Source of the DNA: Drechslera avenae
Taxonomy: Eukaryota; Ascomycota; Dothideomycetes; Pleosporales; Pleosporaceae
Reading direction: 5' to 3'
Assembly (NCBI GenBank): GCA_034640345.1
Contig: JAXRVH010000037.1
Coordinates: 274,333-338,332, forward strand
DNA: 64,000 nucleotides
The notes beneath the pieces were generated by a model. That model had not been told where the DNA came from, ran no database searches, and saw nothing but the letters and a program-made list of their open reading frames with translations. Shown here piece by piece: positions 45,082-57,994 of this stretch. Every line of letters begins with the position of its first letter. Within the stretch, counting starts at the first letter, position 1. A program made the position numbers and the translations under genes.

Positions 45082-47046
45082 ACCGCTCACCCTCACAACA
45101 TTCCTACTACCCCTACTAACTGCCTAGAGTACCATGACATCCTGCTCCATTGCCAAGTTTCCATGGCACACGCACACACAAACACTAACTGCAACATTGA
45201 GGTTTCCACCATGTCATCATGTCTATGGGGAGGGGCAATGAGAGACCCTGACCTCTTTCCGCGCGGTCCCATCAATCTGGTTCATTCCATTTGATTGGTT
45301 CCAGCAAACAGTTCTGCAATGTCACCAATATTCAACAAAAAAAAAATAGAATACGGAATACGAGAGAGGAGAAGAAAAAAAGGCGCAGTCCTCGTCTAAA
45401 GGCAGAATAGTAAGGCAGAATATGTTCCTTTTTTGGACGAGCGGCTATAGAGGGAAATGAAATACAAACGAAAAGCACTGTCATGAATCCCAATCCGACT
45501 CGCGGAACGAAGTTTCGTCTAGCCAGGTGAGAGAGAGAGAGAGAGAGGAAAGAAAAACAAACAAACATTCATCATCTCAAGAGCTTTTCGCAACATCCGA
45601 TTTCCTCAATTAGGCCCTCAACGGCTAGGGTTACCCTTGCGTGAATTAGCTAAGTCTCTTGGATCTGCAGCTACCCGGGATCCTGACAGGTTGGATTTCT
45701 GCAATTCCAAGGCTTCTATAGACGAAGAGATGCATCTAGAACAAGCACCTAGATGCAGACATGGCCCCAGATAGAGGAATCATGTGCCCTATTTCTGTTT
45801 CTGGTGAGCGAGTGGATAGATTTTCCCATCAATGATGCCTTCATGTTTTGCCCAACACGGAGAGAGCCCGACGCAGAGTGTGGCATGCACCGAAACCCTC
45901 CCTTTGTTGCCCAACACAGAGTTTACATGCACCGAAGTTATGCCTGTCACGTCAGGATCGACGGCTTGTCAGTATGAAAAGGATGTGTGCTGAGTTCTCC
46001 ATGGAGAAGCCAGCTGCGTTGCCGGAGTATGACACAATGTCATGCATTAGATCTTGTACGGCATATGCGTAGTGCTGACCTGATGCTGTCGACCGACCAA
46101 AAGAGGACCTAATAAGTAGGGTTCCAACTAGCAGACTGCTTCTTCTCCAATCCAGTTTGCAGACGGCCTGATGACAAGTGTTGGTGTTGACGCAGCCACA
46201 CGGCGCGGCAAGGCATGTTCAGCCGAGGATGCAACATACACGTACCCGAGAGACATGGCTGGACGCGGCATCCTTCAGTTCGAGACTCGGTAAATTGCCT
46301 GCGCCAAACCAGACGCAGCATAAATCGTCGTAATGGTGGCTTGAAAAGTACCGTAGGTTGCCCTTCACCTTCCCTTGTACAGATAGATAGTCGCCACGGC
46401 ATCCGGCTGTCTGCGGGGTATTTTAGTGTGTGTGGCGTGGGTGGCTAAAAAGCAAAGATAGGTTTCAGAGCGTTGGTGGAACGCCAAAGAAGTGACATGC
46501 GCTAAAGCGGCGTGAGAGCGGCGTGAAAGTATTGATTGTGCCGTTGCAGCTTGTTGAGTTCGGCTCGGTCGGTTGCTGCCACGTGCGGTACGTTCAAATG
46601 TGCCTAACTTGTTGTCGTACGAGTCTAGCTATCAGTCATGTCGCTACAAAATCGACGTGGCAGGTCATGCGTGATTGACACGGCATTGAAAGTCACTACT
46701 ACATCAACTACGGTTCTAACAGTTGATCAAAGTGTGTTTGACAGAGGGAGCCTCCACGTGTGGCGATGAAAGCGATCACGGCTATTTCTAGAAGCATATG
46801 TGCTGCTTCCGTTTGGTCAACGTATAACCGCCGAACAGACCATGTGACATTTTTCCGTCGGGACATGCGGCAACGTTATACGCTGAGTTGGATGCGCTCG
46901 GATGTCTCCTTCTTCTGGTAAGCGATAAGAAGTGACAGTTTCCAAACGATGAGCCGAGGTGGAATAGAACGCCTTAAGAACAGAGCGTACCTGCAGACGG
47001 GCTGCCGTTGATATTGGCCCGCGTTGTTGTCGGTATCTAATGCTAG

Positions 47047-47065
47047 GCTCGGCTGTGAGCCGAGC
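47047..47065 (+). repeat. Perfect inverted repeat (8-bp arms, 3-bp loop)
   Basis: GCTCGGCT-GTG-AGCCGAGC, GC-rich, in the middle of a gene-free block. It would fold into a stable hairpin. No associated gene or terminal repeat was found. Confidence 0.6.
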
Positions 47066-48372
47066 GGACAATATACTGGTTTGATATGAGCCGATATTAA
47101 GGTCCGTGTCGATCGGAGTTTGCTGGATGTTGACGGCACATATACCCAGCCGATACCGATGCAATGCTCTGTTGCAGTGAGGCAGTGTGATGTGTCTGCG
47201 CTACATCATTATGTAATCATACTCTGACATTCGGTCCGATACCGACAAGGTCAATTGGTAGGTGCTGTGAGCCGGAGGAGAATGCGGCAAAGGTACCGGT
47301 CGTGGTGTTCGCCCCGAGGTACTTGTCCGCCTAAGCCCGTTCGGATCTTGGATCTGTACGGGAAGACCAGGTTCATGGGATAAACTTCGTGTATCCACTC
47401 TATTTTCGGACAGGGGACGTGTTAATAGTGAAGCTTGACGCGAAGTCCCTAATCACTCAGACGATCTGTCCTAAATGAAAAGGCGAACAGCAGGTTGAGC
47501 CGGCGGGATATGTATGCATGACGCGGATCCGCTCGGGTAGGTACTTTCATCTTAACCTATATACGGACGAGCCGCCATGTACTCGAATCGAAAGCGGAAG
47601 GTTGACATTGCGCGCATATTCGCTCGTATCAATCTTGCCTCTCAACAAAGCAGACATCCAGAGTAGGCTCAATTTGGCCCAAACTCAAACTCGGGGACAA
47701 GACAACAACCGGATAATTTTGCCGTCATAAGGATTCGCTATTGTGCCAAAGCAACGCCTCCATTAAACGTTCCGTGTATGTGTTCGACTGAGGATCCGAG
47801 TCAAGGATGTGGGTACCTGAATTAGATTGGATTGGTCCCCAGGCGTTAGTTGTCTCATAGCCTTGAGAAGAACAGGGCCAAGCGAGGGTGGGAAAAAAAA
47901 GAGAGAATCGATAGTTGGCAAAAGATGCGTATGTAATACGGCAGGTGCCGATCGCTCCGGAGGACTGTCCTGCACGTCATAGCTCGCGCAGTGCTACATA
48001 CTGGCTTTGGTCTTGGCCTTCTAGCGCTTCCATAGATTGATTGCTATACTCGCTCATTAACGCTGCAGGATCTGCAGTCGGGGTGCTGTATCGGATTGAG
48101 TTTGTGGTGATGAGAAGAGAGATAAGGAGGTAAAAGAGCTTGATCGAGGAGATTGCATAGGCGATATGCATACGCACTGCATACTGTAGAGTGACGATGG
48201 ATAGGTGCAGTATCGGCCATGGACGGCGGGTTGAAGCCGGGGATTTTGAGTGTAAGCTACGGCGTAACGGGCTAGTGCATTCTGCCCCGCCCCCACTTGC
48301 CCTCCTGGGCCTGACTTGTCAGAAAAAAATTTACTCTGGAAGAGAGTCTGAAGCGCAAAGCAGACAGCAAAG

Positions 48373-49038
48373 ATGGCAGGACTAGACGAAGATGCTATAG
48401 ATGAGGTCCTGTACCTGGCCCGAGCAAATGAATCAGCCGAACTCGAAGCCTACGTCTCCGAATTGTCCGCACAGACAAAGCGATCCAAGGCAGACGTTTT
48501 TGCTGCGGCCATCGACCCATATTCGAAGAACAGCGCATTACACTATGCTGCTGCCAACGGTCACACTGGTATGTCCCCAGAGCGTGGAGACTGCAATAGC
48601 ATTCATTTGACTCTCGTGATAGACATCATCAAGTTGATCTTCTCAACAAGCGCCGAGAAACCCGCACCCGAGTTCCTCAATGCAGTCAACGAAGCAGGCA
48701 ACACTCCCCTTCATTGGGCGGCACTGAACGGCCACCTCGAAAGTGTAAAGGTCCTCATCCATTCTGGCGCTGATGTCACCATCATTAACCGAGCGGGCCA
48801 CGATGCCGTCTACGAAGCGGAGATTAACGACAAGAGCGAAGTAGTGGATTGGCTCCTGGGAGCGGTGGAAGAATTGGAAAGGGGCGTCGGACAGGGTGGC
48901 CAAGCAGAAGCCGGAGAGGACATGGAAGAGGACGTGGGTGAGGCGGGTGTGGGCAGCGCTGAGGACAAGAGTGCATTGGCAGAAGGAAGTGGATCGGTCG
49001 AGAGTGTCGAGAAGAAGATGGAACATCTTAGTACTTAG
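48373..49038 (+). CDS. YAR1: Ankyrin repeat protein, Yar1-like
   Basis: Two exons: 48373-48568 and 48623-49038, giving 203 aa (yeast Yar1 is 200). The 54-bp intron (donor GTATGT, acceptor GATAG) is in frame and stop-free, so an unspliced reading inserts 18 residues inside an ankyrin helix. Two ankyrin repeats: NSALHYAAANGHTGDIIKLI and NTPLHWAALNGHLESVKVLI, then a third partial (RAGHDAVYEAEINDKSEVVDWLL). The C-terminus is acidic (Glu/Gly/Asp-rich). Yar1 is a dedicated chaperone of ribosomal protein Rps3 that accompanies it to the nucleus; the acidic tail and length fit. The gene converges with the WW-domain gene. Confidence 0.85.
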   Translation: MAGLDEDAIDEVLYLARANESAELEAYVSELSAQTKRSKADVFAAAIDPYSKNSALHYAAANGHTGMSPERGDCNSIHLTLVIDIIKLIFSTSAEKPAPEFLNAVNEAGNTPLHWAALNGHLESVKVLIHSGADVTIINRAGHDAVYEAEINDKSEVVDWLLGAVEELERGVGQGGQAEAGEDMEEDVGEAGVGSAEDKSALAEGSGSVESVEKKMEHLST

Positions 49039-49698
49039 GGCGGCGTTGCGCAGCACGGCTGAAGGATTCGGGCTCGTTGAGTTTAATATGCACGTAATGC
49101 TGACAGCCCACATGCCTGCAAGGAGCTACACCTGCTGCTGCCAAAGCCGGGTTCACCTCAAGAGCAGGGCTGCATGGGACATGTTGAGGGGGAATTACAT
49201 CTGAGCAGACCCAAAGACATGGTCTTCAGAGTGGGCAGAAACGGAGCAACAAACATGTCAAGCAGTGTGCCGGCTGAAATCTGGAGAAACGAGTGCCATT
49301 GTATTTATAGATGGTGCACTACGAAGTAAAAGGCTGCAACCTGGGTTCCAATCGGAACTGCCAAACAATGCGGGCTTGCGCTCCTGACAGTAAACCATAG
49401 ACATCCAGACCAGTAGCCAAGAAGTGGGCCAGCTTTCATTGCTGATCGTCCACTCAGTACATCAAAGGAGGAAGATTCTGCGTGGGTGAACATGTGTTTC
49501 AAACCACAGTGCTCAACCAAAATCCTCCAGCCCATCAAGTTGCTTCCATGAGCCAGCCGTCAAGATCAAAGGTCAAGCCCTACCTGAAGGGGACGGTGGG
49601 CAAATATACACTGCTTCAAGGGTGCTGTAGATGCCTAGTACGCATTAGTCATGTGTGGATGTACTTTGCTGTTCTTTTTTTAATTACCGCCAGTGTCT
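49039..49698. other. Convergent spacer, YAR1 / WW-domain gene
   Basis: 660 bp for two 3' UTRs. A T-run (about 49675-49681) lies just before the WW gene stop on the plus strand. No gene seen. Confidence 0.5.
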
Positions 49699-50606
49699 TT
49701 AGTTGAGCAGCCACTCCTTGCGCTTGGCCTCCTTCTTCGCCTTGCGCTTGTGTTTGTACTCCTTGACCTGCTCCTTGGTGAGGGGCTGAGAACGGCGCTC
49801 GGCCTTGAGGCTACGGCCATCATGGCTGTTGGCAGCGGCGTTGACATCGAAGAAAGCATTCATCTGGCGGTGCGACTTGCTCTCGTCGTTGTGCATCTCC
49901 GGGCCTTGACCAGGCTGTTGATGCTTGCCACTGAAGCGGTTGAACTGGGCCGTAGTGGCGTAGCCGCTGGTACTGGTGATGGCGGCCACTGAGTTGGCAG
50001 CAGCAGCCTCGGCCTCCTCCTCCTTGGCAGCTTCAAGGGCGTAGTCTGCGTTGGGGTCGTAGCTGCCATGGATGCGAGGGTTGTAACCACCCCACTTGCG
50101 GACCGGGGCAGCAGGGGAGCTGGTACCCGGCGCGCTGGAGCTTGAAGCCATTCCTGGGGCGCTGCCATGAGAATTTCTGTATAGTTCACATATTAGGATG
50201 GAGAAGACAACACAAGAAGATAATAGTTAGCAAACCTGTCATACGAGTTGTGGACGGAGCCATAAGAGGCTTGGTAGATGCTGTAGGGCGTAGCTCCCGG
50301 AACACGCGGGTTCTCCCACTGGCAGACACCTGTCCTGGCGTTGGTGTAGTAGTAGTAGCCAGTGATGGGGTCCAAGCTGTGGGTCCAACCATCATCGTGG
50401 GCATCTGGGACGGGCTCATCAGGAAGTGGAGGCGCTTCTCCGTCATACGGAAGTGGAGCCCCGGCACCTGAGGCATAGCTGCCCTCTCGGTTGGCAGGCT
50501 TGACGTCGGCGCATTCTGGCGTACGAGGACGCTCCTCACTAGGCGACGCGCCGGCAGTTGGAGAGGGCTTGCGCGCCTCCGCGAGCTGGCCGTGCGGGGA
50601 CGCCAT
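49699..50606 (-). CDS. WW-domain protein
   Basis: Two exons on the minus strand: 50606-50236 and 50176-49699, giving 282 aa. The 59-bp intron has the weaker donor GTTTGC but clear branch CTAAC and acceptor TACAG, and phase 2 matches. The start is taken at MASPHGQLAEARK. A WW domain spans about residues 71-102, with both tryptophans (W74, W97) and the central YYYY strand that binds Pro-rich ligands. The N-terminus has acidic Pro-rich segments (GEAPPLPDEPVPD). The C-terminus is an Ala/Glu helix and then a Lys/Arg-rich coil (KEYKHKRKAKKEAKRKEWLLN), a pattern seen in splicing-linked WW proteins. That link is inference; I cannot name an orthologue. Confidence 0.82.
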
Positions 50607-52876
50607 GCTTGACGTGCACTGCTTCTCTGATATTAGCAATGACACTTGGTTAGATTTCTGCGGTCAGCACGAGGTCGCGGCAAAGCAACGTGGTCGATGT
50701 CGAGGGGTTGTCGACGGGCGACAGGCGTGTGGTTGTGATGATTGCCGACTCGGACGCACACCTGCAGGAAATAGCAGGAGCGGGGCTTGGCATGGGCGCT
50801 AGTGACGGCCTCTGGGGGGGCGGCGGCGCCCTGGGCAAGTGCAAGTGCAAGTGAGTGGGCAGTGGACATGTGACCGGCAGGTGAGCATGTGACCTGGCCA
50901 CTCGTGTACGTACCCCGACATTGTCGCTGACTCGCAAGCCGCCTCGCTTCGGTCCAGCTCAACGGCGATCCGCTTGTGCCTGCGAGCTGGCCCTTAGCAG
51001 TCAGTGCCCGGCCACTCGCTTCATCACTCGGTCCTTTGTCTCAGGACACGATGCAGAGTATTTTCGGCGTCATCGCAGGCGGCGACGGGAGACAACAGCC
51101 GAGGTCAGATCGACATTACAGTAGCCGCAACTGCTGCACTACGACTACATCGCATACGCATGCTCATTTACGGACCCCGAATCTGTGACGGGCCATGTCA
51201 TGTCAAAGCCACGACAGGATCCGGAGAACGCCCTTGGTATGCGTGTGTATATGCTGGCTGGCAGACAAGACTGCCCACACCCACACACGCGCAGCAACTC
51301 GGGAGCTGCAGACTGGACACCGACCACTAGTCCTGGAGCCGTTCGGCGCGGGCCAATATGGCTTCATGCAAGCAAAGGCCAGAGGCGTTAGGGGATCCGG
51401 GACGTCAAAGGATCGAGATGGGCTCAATCGCCCGCTCAACGGCTGTTCTGAGCTCGTTCCGATCGGATTCCGGCGCCGCTTTAGCAAGCTTGCCAGCGTG
51501 AGCCCAAGTCTCTTTGGCTGACAACAAATGGCATGGCCCTGGCCCACCATCTGGCATCAGCGTCTCTAACCTAATCGCTGCCCCGGGCGCCAGAAGCTGT
51601 CTGTTGGCGACGACGCAGGACTCGGCGCCGGACCATCAGTCTGCTCGTGAGCTCGTGAGCTGGAGAGCAGGAGGCGGCGGCGCCGGCTTACTATTTGCCA
51701 TCTGCCCTCCGGCAACAAGAGCATCGTCGCTGGTGGCTGCCCTCCCTAGCTGCATCCAGCCCCGTGGCCTCAATCTAAGTGAAGCTTATTGGCCCGAGGT
51801 GCTCGAGAACCTAACGCCAGGTCCCAGAGTTTCGCGGCAAAATAGCAAGGACATGTTCGTTGCATTCCGTTCCCACGCTGCATGATCTGCACAGGTCATT
51901 AGCGGACTGGTTGTGAGTGGCCCACTGCGTGTTGGTACGATCCAAGGCTCACCTTGCCCACGCGCCATCCACGACTGCAGCAACGTGCATCAGTCTGCGT
52001 CTCACGCACCACGCTATCCAGCCCGCAGAAGGTGTCGTCTCGATATCTGCAGCCAATATTCCGGCTGGCTTGCTCATCGCCCTAGTCCGTTCCAGCATCG
52101 GGTCTCAAACAGTAAAAGCTCCACGACCATGTCCCTGGCGGTCCGTCACTGCACGCCACTAGGATAATCGCTCGCTGGCCTACCTGGAAGCCGCGGTGGC
52201 TCTCCCTCGAAGCCTGTTCTTACCAGGGCGTCCTGGTAAGCTGGCGACTGGTCGAGTACGGGGTCCCGCTGTCGTCCGCACACCTCCACCTCTGCTTCCC
52301 GGTATAATCGTATTTATTGCTTTATCCTTTCGTCTGACGAGCGACCAGTCCACGCCGTGCTCACAGCGTGCCCAGTGTCAATCGCGCCCAGAAGCTGTGT
52401 CCGCGCCGCATATCTTAACCCCTGCATCTGTAAGTTCGTCCCGCGTCGCCCCTACATACGCTCTCATATGCACTGTTGCTTTGTGCTTCGGTTGCGGTTC
52501 ATAAGGAGCCGGAAGAGCGGTGCTCAGTCGTCAGACGTCAACTCTGCACGGACTGGTAATTCTTTGGCCTATCCTCTATACTGCAATAGCTTGCAGCGGG
52601 TATTCCAAGTGCAGGCCAGACGCACGCAATTGCGCTTCTGTTCGCTGGCCACCTTCCCAACTTCATCACGTACCTTCATGTACCCAACAAGTCTGACTGC
52701 TAGCTGATGCCGTGCCTGCATCAGACTTACATTACAAGCGGTGCCTAAATCTCCTCAGTTCCTAGGCTCTTTATAGCTCCTGCTGTCCCAGAATCCTTCA
52801 TGTGGTCGGTCAACGGGGTGTACCGTGGAAGTCATCCCACTTCAAACGCCAAACGTCAAAGCCTACCTTACCTGCT
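50607..52876. other. Divergent 2.3-kb promoter region, WW gene / Zn2Cys6 regulator
   Basis: Long shared upstream region with no supported gene; overlapping frames on both strands (for example 51514-51885, 51203-51550) are not protein-like. Its length and the uORF at the right end suggest a regulated transcription-factor promoter with a long leader. Confidence 0.45.
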
Positions 52877-52892
52877 ATGCTCCTCAACATGA
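52800..52892 (+). other. Upstream ORF overlapping the transcription factor start
   Basis: An ATG at 52800 opens a 30-codon frame (MWSVNGVYRG...) that ends in TGA at 52890-52892. It runs past the main ATG at 52877 and overlaps the second main-frame ATG at 52889 as ATGA. If the mRNA leader includes 52800, this uORF should reduce or regulate translation of the main frame. Confidence 0.45.
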
Positions 52893-55750
52893 GTCGCCCG
52901 TCCAGCGTCCCATCACACTCCGGCCCTCCACCTTCCTACAGTCCTTTCCCGGTACATCATGCATCAGCCTCCAGGCCCGAGATCATTACTCCCACCCAGC
53001 ACGTTCGTCCCCGGGATTCGACTGGAAGCCAGAATAACGCACAGCAACTACCCAGCCTCCGCACCCTCCTGGAGCCAGAACTACTCGACAAGAAATCAAC
53101 TGATCCGCCGTTGAGGCCAGGGGCCGCTCAGCTTCCTTACGGTCATTGCGGGCGCTACGAGTCCTCTAGTCCAACATTAAAGAGACGGCATGAATACGAT
53201 GGCTACCTCCAAGGCTACCCGGAGCATAATGCCATCGCTTCTCAAACACCGTACCACCACCGGCAACCCCTCTCCTCCACCACCGCTACCCCGTCCACCG
53301 CATCGACACCAGGCTCCGGATTCGGCGTCGGTCGAATAGAGCTCCAACGGCGGCCTAGTTTTGTGCATCCATCTCAGCATGACACACCAGGCGATGGGCA
53401 TCGACATCTTTCATCGACATCCGACACTACGGCGACAATTGCGTCCTATTCGAGTCAACAAGAACCAGGGTTTGATCCAAGCAGACCTGTTCGCATGAGG
53501 CGATTGGATGGTCCTTCCCGCGCATCAATACGATCGTCGCGGTGTGTTGGGCAGCGTGACATACCAGGGGAGGGTCTTTGTTACGTATACGAGGACGGCA
53601 CCTACTGTCGAGCTATAATAGATGGGGAGGCGGTTAATCCCTCATGGGGCATCACCAAGGCCGGCAAACCCCGAAAGCGCCTTGCGCAAGCTTGTCTGAC
53701 TTGTCGAGAGAAGAAGATCAAGTGTGAGCCTGGGTTCCCGAAATGCCACCAATGCGCAAAGTCACAGAGGGTATGCAGAGGGTAAGTCAGCCTCCTAGTA
53801 CACCACTTGCAATGCTTTGCTATTCCAGATAATGGAGCGCATTGACTTGCAAACCCCTCCCCCTTATATAATTGTATCACAATTGACAAATACTGACCAA
53901 AGCGTAGTGGTATCAACCAAAACAATGCATCCGGCGAGACATCGCCATCCAATTCCGGTCAACTATTTAAGGCGTCTTCTTCTGAAGTCCTCAGTCCCGC
54001 AGCCAGCTTTGATAAAAGCAAAGCTTCAGGAGAGTTGCGGGATTCGTCGAAAAAGGTCGATACTTGGAACGCCGGTACACCCTTTCGACTTCAAAAATTT
54101 CGTCCCAACAACATTCCAAACGCAAGGGACATGTCGGTGCAATCATACGATTCCGATTGGAGTGGATCGGCCAACGATCAGGACGACCCAGGGCGTGGCT
54201 CATACTCTGATCAGCTTGCCCTCCAGTGGGAACAGGATCCCTTCGAAACCGACCCCCGGCTTACCCTTCAACTATTGAATCTCTATTTCCTTAATGCAGG
54301 TCGCGCAACATACGGCATGTTTCCCCGCAGACCCTTCCTCGCGTGGGTGGAGACCAACCGCGACAAGCATCAAGACCATTTGATGCTTCTCTACTCAATA
54401 CTTGCAATGGGTTCACTATTCTCGAACGACCCAGATAAAAGAGCATTGGGGAAACGATTTGCTTCCGTTGCCTCGTATGCCGCAGAAAAGCGTTTCGGCA
54501 GATTCAGTCTGCAGCTATGCCAGACTCGATTGATGCTTGCTCTGTATTACTTCGCCCGGGGTAAATCACAGGAAGCGTGGGACTATTGTGGGTCTGGCCT
54601 ACGAGCACTTAGTGCCCTGAAGCTGAATACGGAAGAAGGTGTCAAGGAGCTAGCTAACAGCAATCCCGACTTGGACTATGGATTCGACCGCTGGACCTAC
54701 GAGGAATGCTGTCGTCGTACCTTCTGGTCTGGACTACTAATGGATGTAAGTTACGACATCACCACGGCCCCAACATCCATTGACTGTGTGCAACAACAGC
54801 GATACAACGGCTTCTTTGGGGGAACCCTTTTTGTGATCAGCCTAGAAGACGCGTTTGTTCGTCTCCCGTGTCCGGACAACATGTACGAGGCCTCGACACC
54901 CTGCGATGCGCCCTTCTTTGACGATGACCTTTTGAACGGGAGGACCGTTCCTAACCCTCCTTTGGGCCACATGGCATATCTGTGCTGGATATCAGCATTG
55001 TGGGGAGAGGTGTTGACCTACACGGGCCGAGCTGTACGTCGACCGGATAGTGGATATGAGCGACATTACGACACGTTTTATGCAAGGATCCACGAGAAAC
55101 TGGAAGCATGGCACTCCATACTACCGGACAAGCTTCGCTACAGCCCACAAAACCTCGACAACAGTATCCTCGAAGGATACGCGGGCACCTTCTTGTCCTT
55201 GCATGCTCTATACCATGCTGCGATAATCCGCCTTAATCGGCATGTCAGGGTCCATGCATTGCCGACAGACAAGATCCGCCGAAACATGGAGCAATCTTTA
55301 CGAATGGCGTCCAACTTCATGTCCATTATGCTCTCTCTAGCTACGGCCAACCGCCAACAACGCCTTCCAGCTACCGTCGCGTCGGAATTCATGTTCTCAA
55401 CCCCATTTCCCGGCTATGCACTCATGCTCTCAATCGACGTCCTCACCTCTGCCGGCACCATCTCAACGTTACCAACCCTCATAGAGACCCTTAGCACCAC
55501 TCTTACGTGCATAGATGAATTGGCAAGTTTCTGGGCTTCGGCAAAGTCGCAACAGAAGACGGTGTCGAATCGCATCAGGCAGCTCACGGATATTGCCGCG
55601 CAAGATAGGCAGGGGATTACGAATGGAAGTTACGGAAATTTCTGGAGGATCAGCAACAGTCTCGAAACGGCATTTGGAAACGATGATGCGCTGTATAAGG
55701 CCGAGGACCAATTACTATTCGGCGTTGTTGGTCAGCTTACGGGACAGTAA
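52877..55750 (+). CDS. Zn2Cys6 fungal-specific transcription factor
   Basis: Three exons: 52877-53781, 53908-54745, 54800-55750, giving 897 aa (893 from the second Met). Intron 1 is 126 bp (GTAAGT, branch TACTGAC, CGTAG). Intron 2 is 54 bp, in frame and stop-free; removing it restores FWSGLLMDRYNGFFGGTL, the expected reading of the middle domain. Residues 1-250 are Ser/Pro/His-rich. The binuclear zinc cluster is at about 273-300 (C-x2-C-x6-C-x6-C-x2-C-x6-C), preceded by a conserved YEDGTYCRAIIDGE segment. The fungal_trans (PF04082-type) domain starts near LLNLYFLNAGRATYGMFP and includes EECCRRTFW. Target genes unknown. A uORF overlaps the start. Confidence 0.9.
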
Positions 55751-56735
55751 TCGTCTCCCCGTACACAGCTATCTTGCGACCAATCACATTACCAACACAT
55801 CCCATATCGGCTTGACGGCCGCAACGGATAAACATGCACTTAGTGCGTACATCTCGGACCTAAAGTCCCGTCGTCGTATTGCATGCGCATAAAATTGCCT
55901 AGCTCCAGCATCAGGATTACGGCCGATACACCAAGGCTTAGAGCAGAAATACAAAGAATCCAGAGCTCTTCTGGCAGGTCACTGGAGGCTTCTAGTGGTA
56001 GCATGACAGAGCTGCGTGAACATAACACCACTGCACATCATTACTGAACTCCAATATCTACTCGGGTCCGCATGAATATCAAGGCCACATTATATTGGAC
56101 ACTGGTTACAATTTGTAATATCACATTCTTGTACCTATACAGTTTCCCATGGCTGTGGGTCAAGACACCTGGAATGGCTTTAAGCATGGGCGTTTGGAAG
56201 GGATGGACTTCGGTCATATTATGGGTCACGCAATGTCTTGTTTTCACGTTCACGCACTGTCTTTCGATTCTCTCGGTACTATATTATGGAGCGACATTTT
56301 TACGACATTGATACACTAAAAAGCTACGCGCACTTTCTTGGATGAGCCAGAGGACAAGTTGCCACATTAGCGCATGCAGCCATTGCAACATGACCTTGGG
56401 AATAATTCAACATTTCCAAACCTTCTGCTCCGGAAACAAGTCTGCGATGACGACCCTATTGCTGACGGTGAAACACAAGTGTGGTGAGATGGTCGAGGCG
56501 TCGATAGTATATCCTAGCACAGCAACTTCCACCTGTCTCTACTTCCCATTGTATGGGATGTGCGATTACCCGTACCTTGCACTTCGGATACTACATCCAC
56601 ACTAAGACGGCCGGAACACAAGGTTCAACCATGCGGGCTGCGGGAATCCCCAAGCCATATTGTCCAAAGACGCGTGTGTGCAACTACAGCTGAGCATCCC
56701 ACGCATCGACTCTCTTCCTTCCAAGACTCAGCCTT

Positions 56736-56736
<1 letters not shown>

Positions 56737-56766
<30 letters not shown>
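56737..56766 (+). repeat. CA dinucleotide microsatellite
   Basis: About 15 CA units, non-coding. Confidence 0.85.
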
Positions 56767-56771
<5 letters not shown>

Positions 56772-57977
56772 CGTCCATTACAGAAAATCCCGGCATATCA
56801 CATACGTCCATGCTCCTTGAAAGTTTTCGGGCTTCGCACCGCTAACAAAGGAAGTTAGCCCGCTAAATTAGCCTGCTCACGCAAGGAAAGCATAGTCCAT
56901 GACGACGTGGACCATGCTTCTAAGTACCGATCAATTATATGCTTGCATCAGCACGTGCCAGGAGCTAAGATTTGTGCCGCAATGCATGCCGGGCGATCAC
57001 TCTCGGTCAAAACCACGGTACAGGCTTACGGCTTACATGAGAGGGTACCGGCGATCTGCGTCGTTTGATTACAGGGCTTGCCAATTCATATTCTGGGTCT
57101 CCAGATAATGGAGAACCTAGGGGACATTTGCCGGCGTGTACGATTCAGACAAACTCGGTAGAATTGGCACCGAGTGAGAAAACGTAACAAGCTAGGAACA
57201 ATATAGATAGAGTAAACAACGGTAAGTGATCCTTCGAAACGAGAAGGACGCCTCAGGTGGGAAAAAGAAGAAAGCAAAAGTAAGCCTCTCTTTTTTTGTC
57301 CGCGGCCATGCCGTCTCAGCACACAGCATACATGGCATACGGTATACACACACCCCCATCCCGCAAAAAGAAGACGAAAAAGCAAATCTAGAAGCACATA
57401 CCCCACCCCATCCATCGATAGACGTGCCCTCTTCGGCGAAAAAGTACCGAAGCTCCACCGAAAAGCTGCCCGTATGTAAGCTGAGACGATGGCGTACCAT
57501 ACTACTTACCGAGAGATTGACTGGCTTATCTACTGTGCGCTTTTTTGCTGCGTGATGAGGGGTGGGGGACAGCACAGCACAACACACAACTCATGACGAC
57601 AGCCAGCACATGAGAAGGCGAACAGGCCATCTCACCACTTACATGTGTGTGTGTGCGTGTTATTTGAACCAATACCAGGATCGACAACCTACCACCACAA
57701 CCATCCCGCCTCAGCCCACTCTTGGTAACAACCTTATTTCTCGTCCCGGGACGAAGCCCGACGCCATGGCTTTTTGTCCAGGCTGTGTTATGTCACATGT
57801 AGCTAAGTAACGTTACCCTTGTCCGGCACTACGACACATCACCAACGCGCGCTACGGACGAGTATGCCTTGTACATGGCTTGTATGGACTGGACGCCTCG
57901 ATGAAAGGAGGAGAGGAAAGCTTTTTCGCAAGTACGCATATTTCTTGCTCTAGTGTACCGGGGTTTTGTCCTTGGAT

Positions 57978-57994
57978 CACACACACACACACAC
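57978..57994 (+). repeat. AC dinucleotide microsatellite
   Basis: Short AC run, non-coding. Confidence 0.75.

Larger units (their letters stand above)
44430..48372. other. 3.9-kb gene-poor region with simple repeats
   Basis: No supported gene. The left third is AT-rich with a CTA trinucleotide run, an ATC run and purine tracts; the right part (about 46000-48000) is more balanced, with a perfect hairpin at 47047-47065 and the word CCGATACCGA twice (near 47149 and 47235). Open frames (for example 46817-47164 minus) are unrecognisable. It could be a decayed mobile element, but no coding remnant or terminal repeat was found. Confidence 0.45.

Noticed and set aside
46817..47164. 115-codon minus-strand frame, considered as a transposase relic
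   Set aside because: No catalytic motif, terminal repeat or target duplication could be seen.
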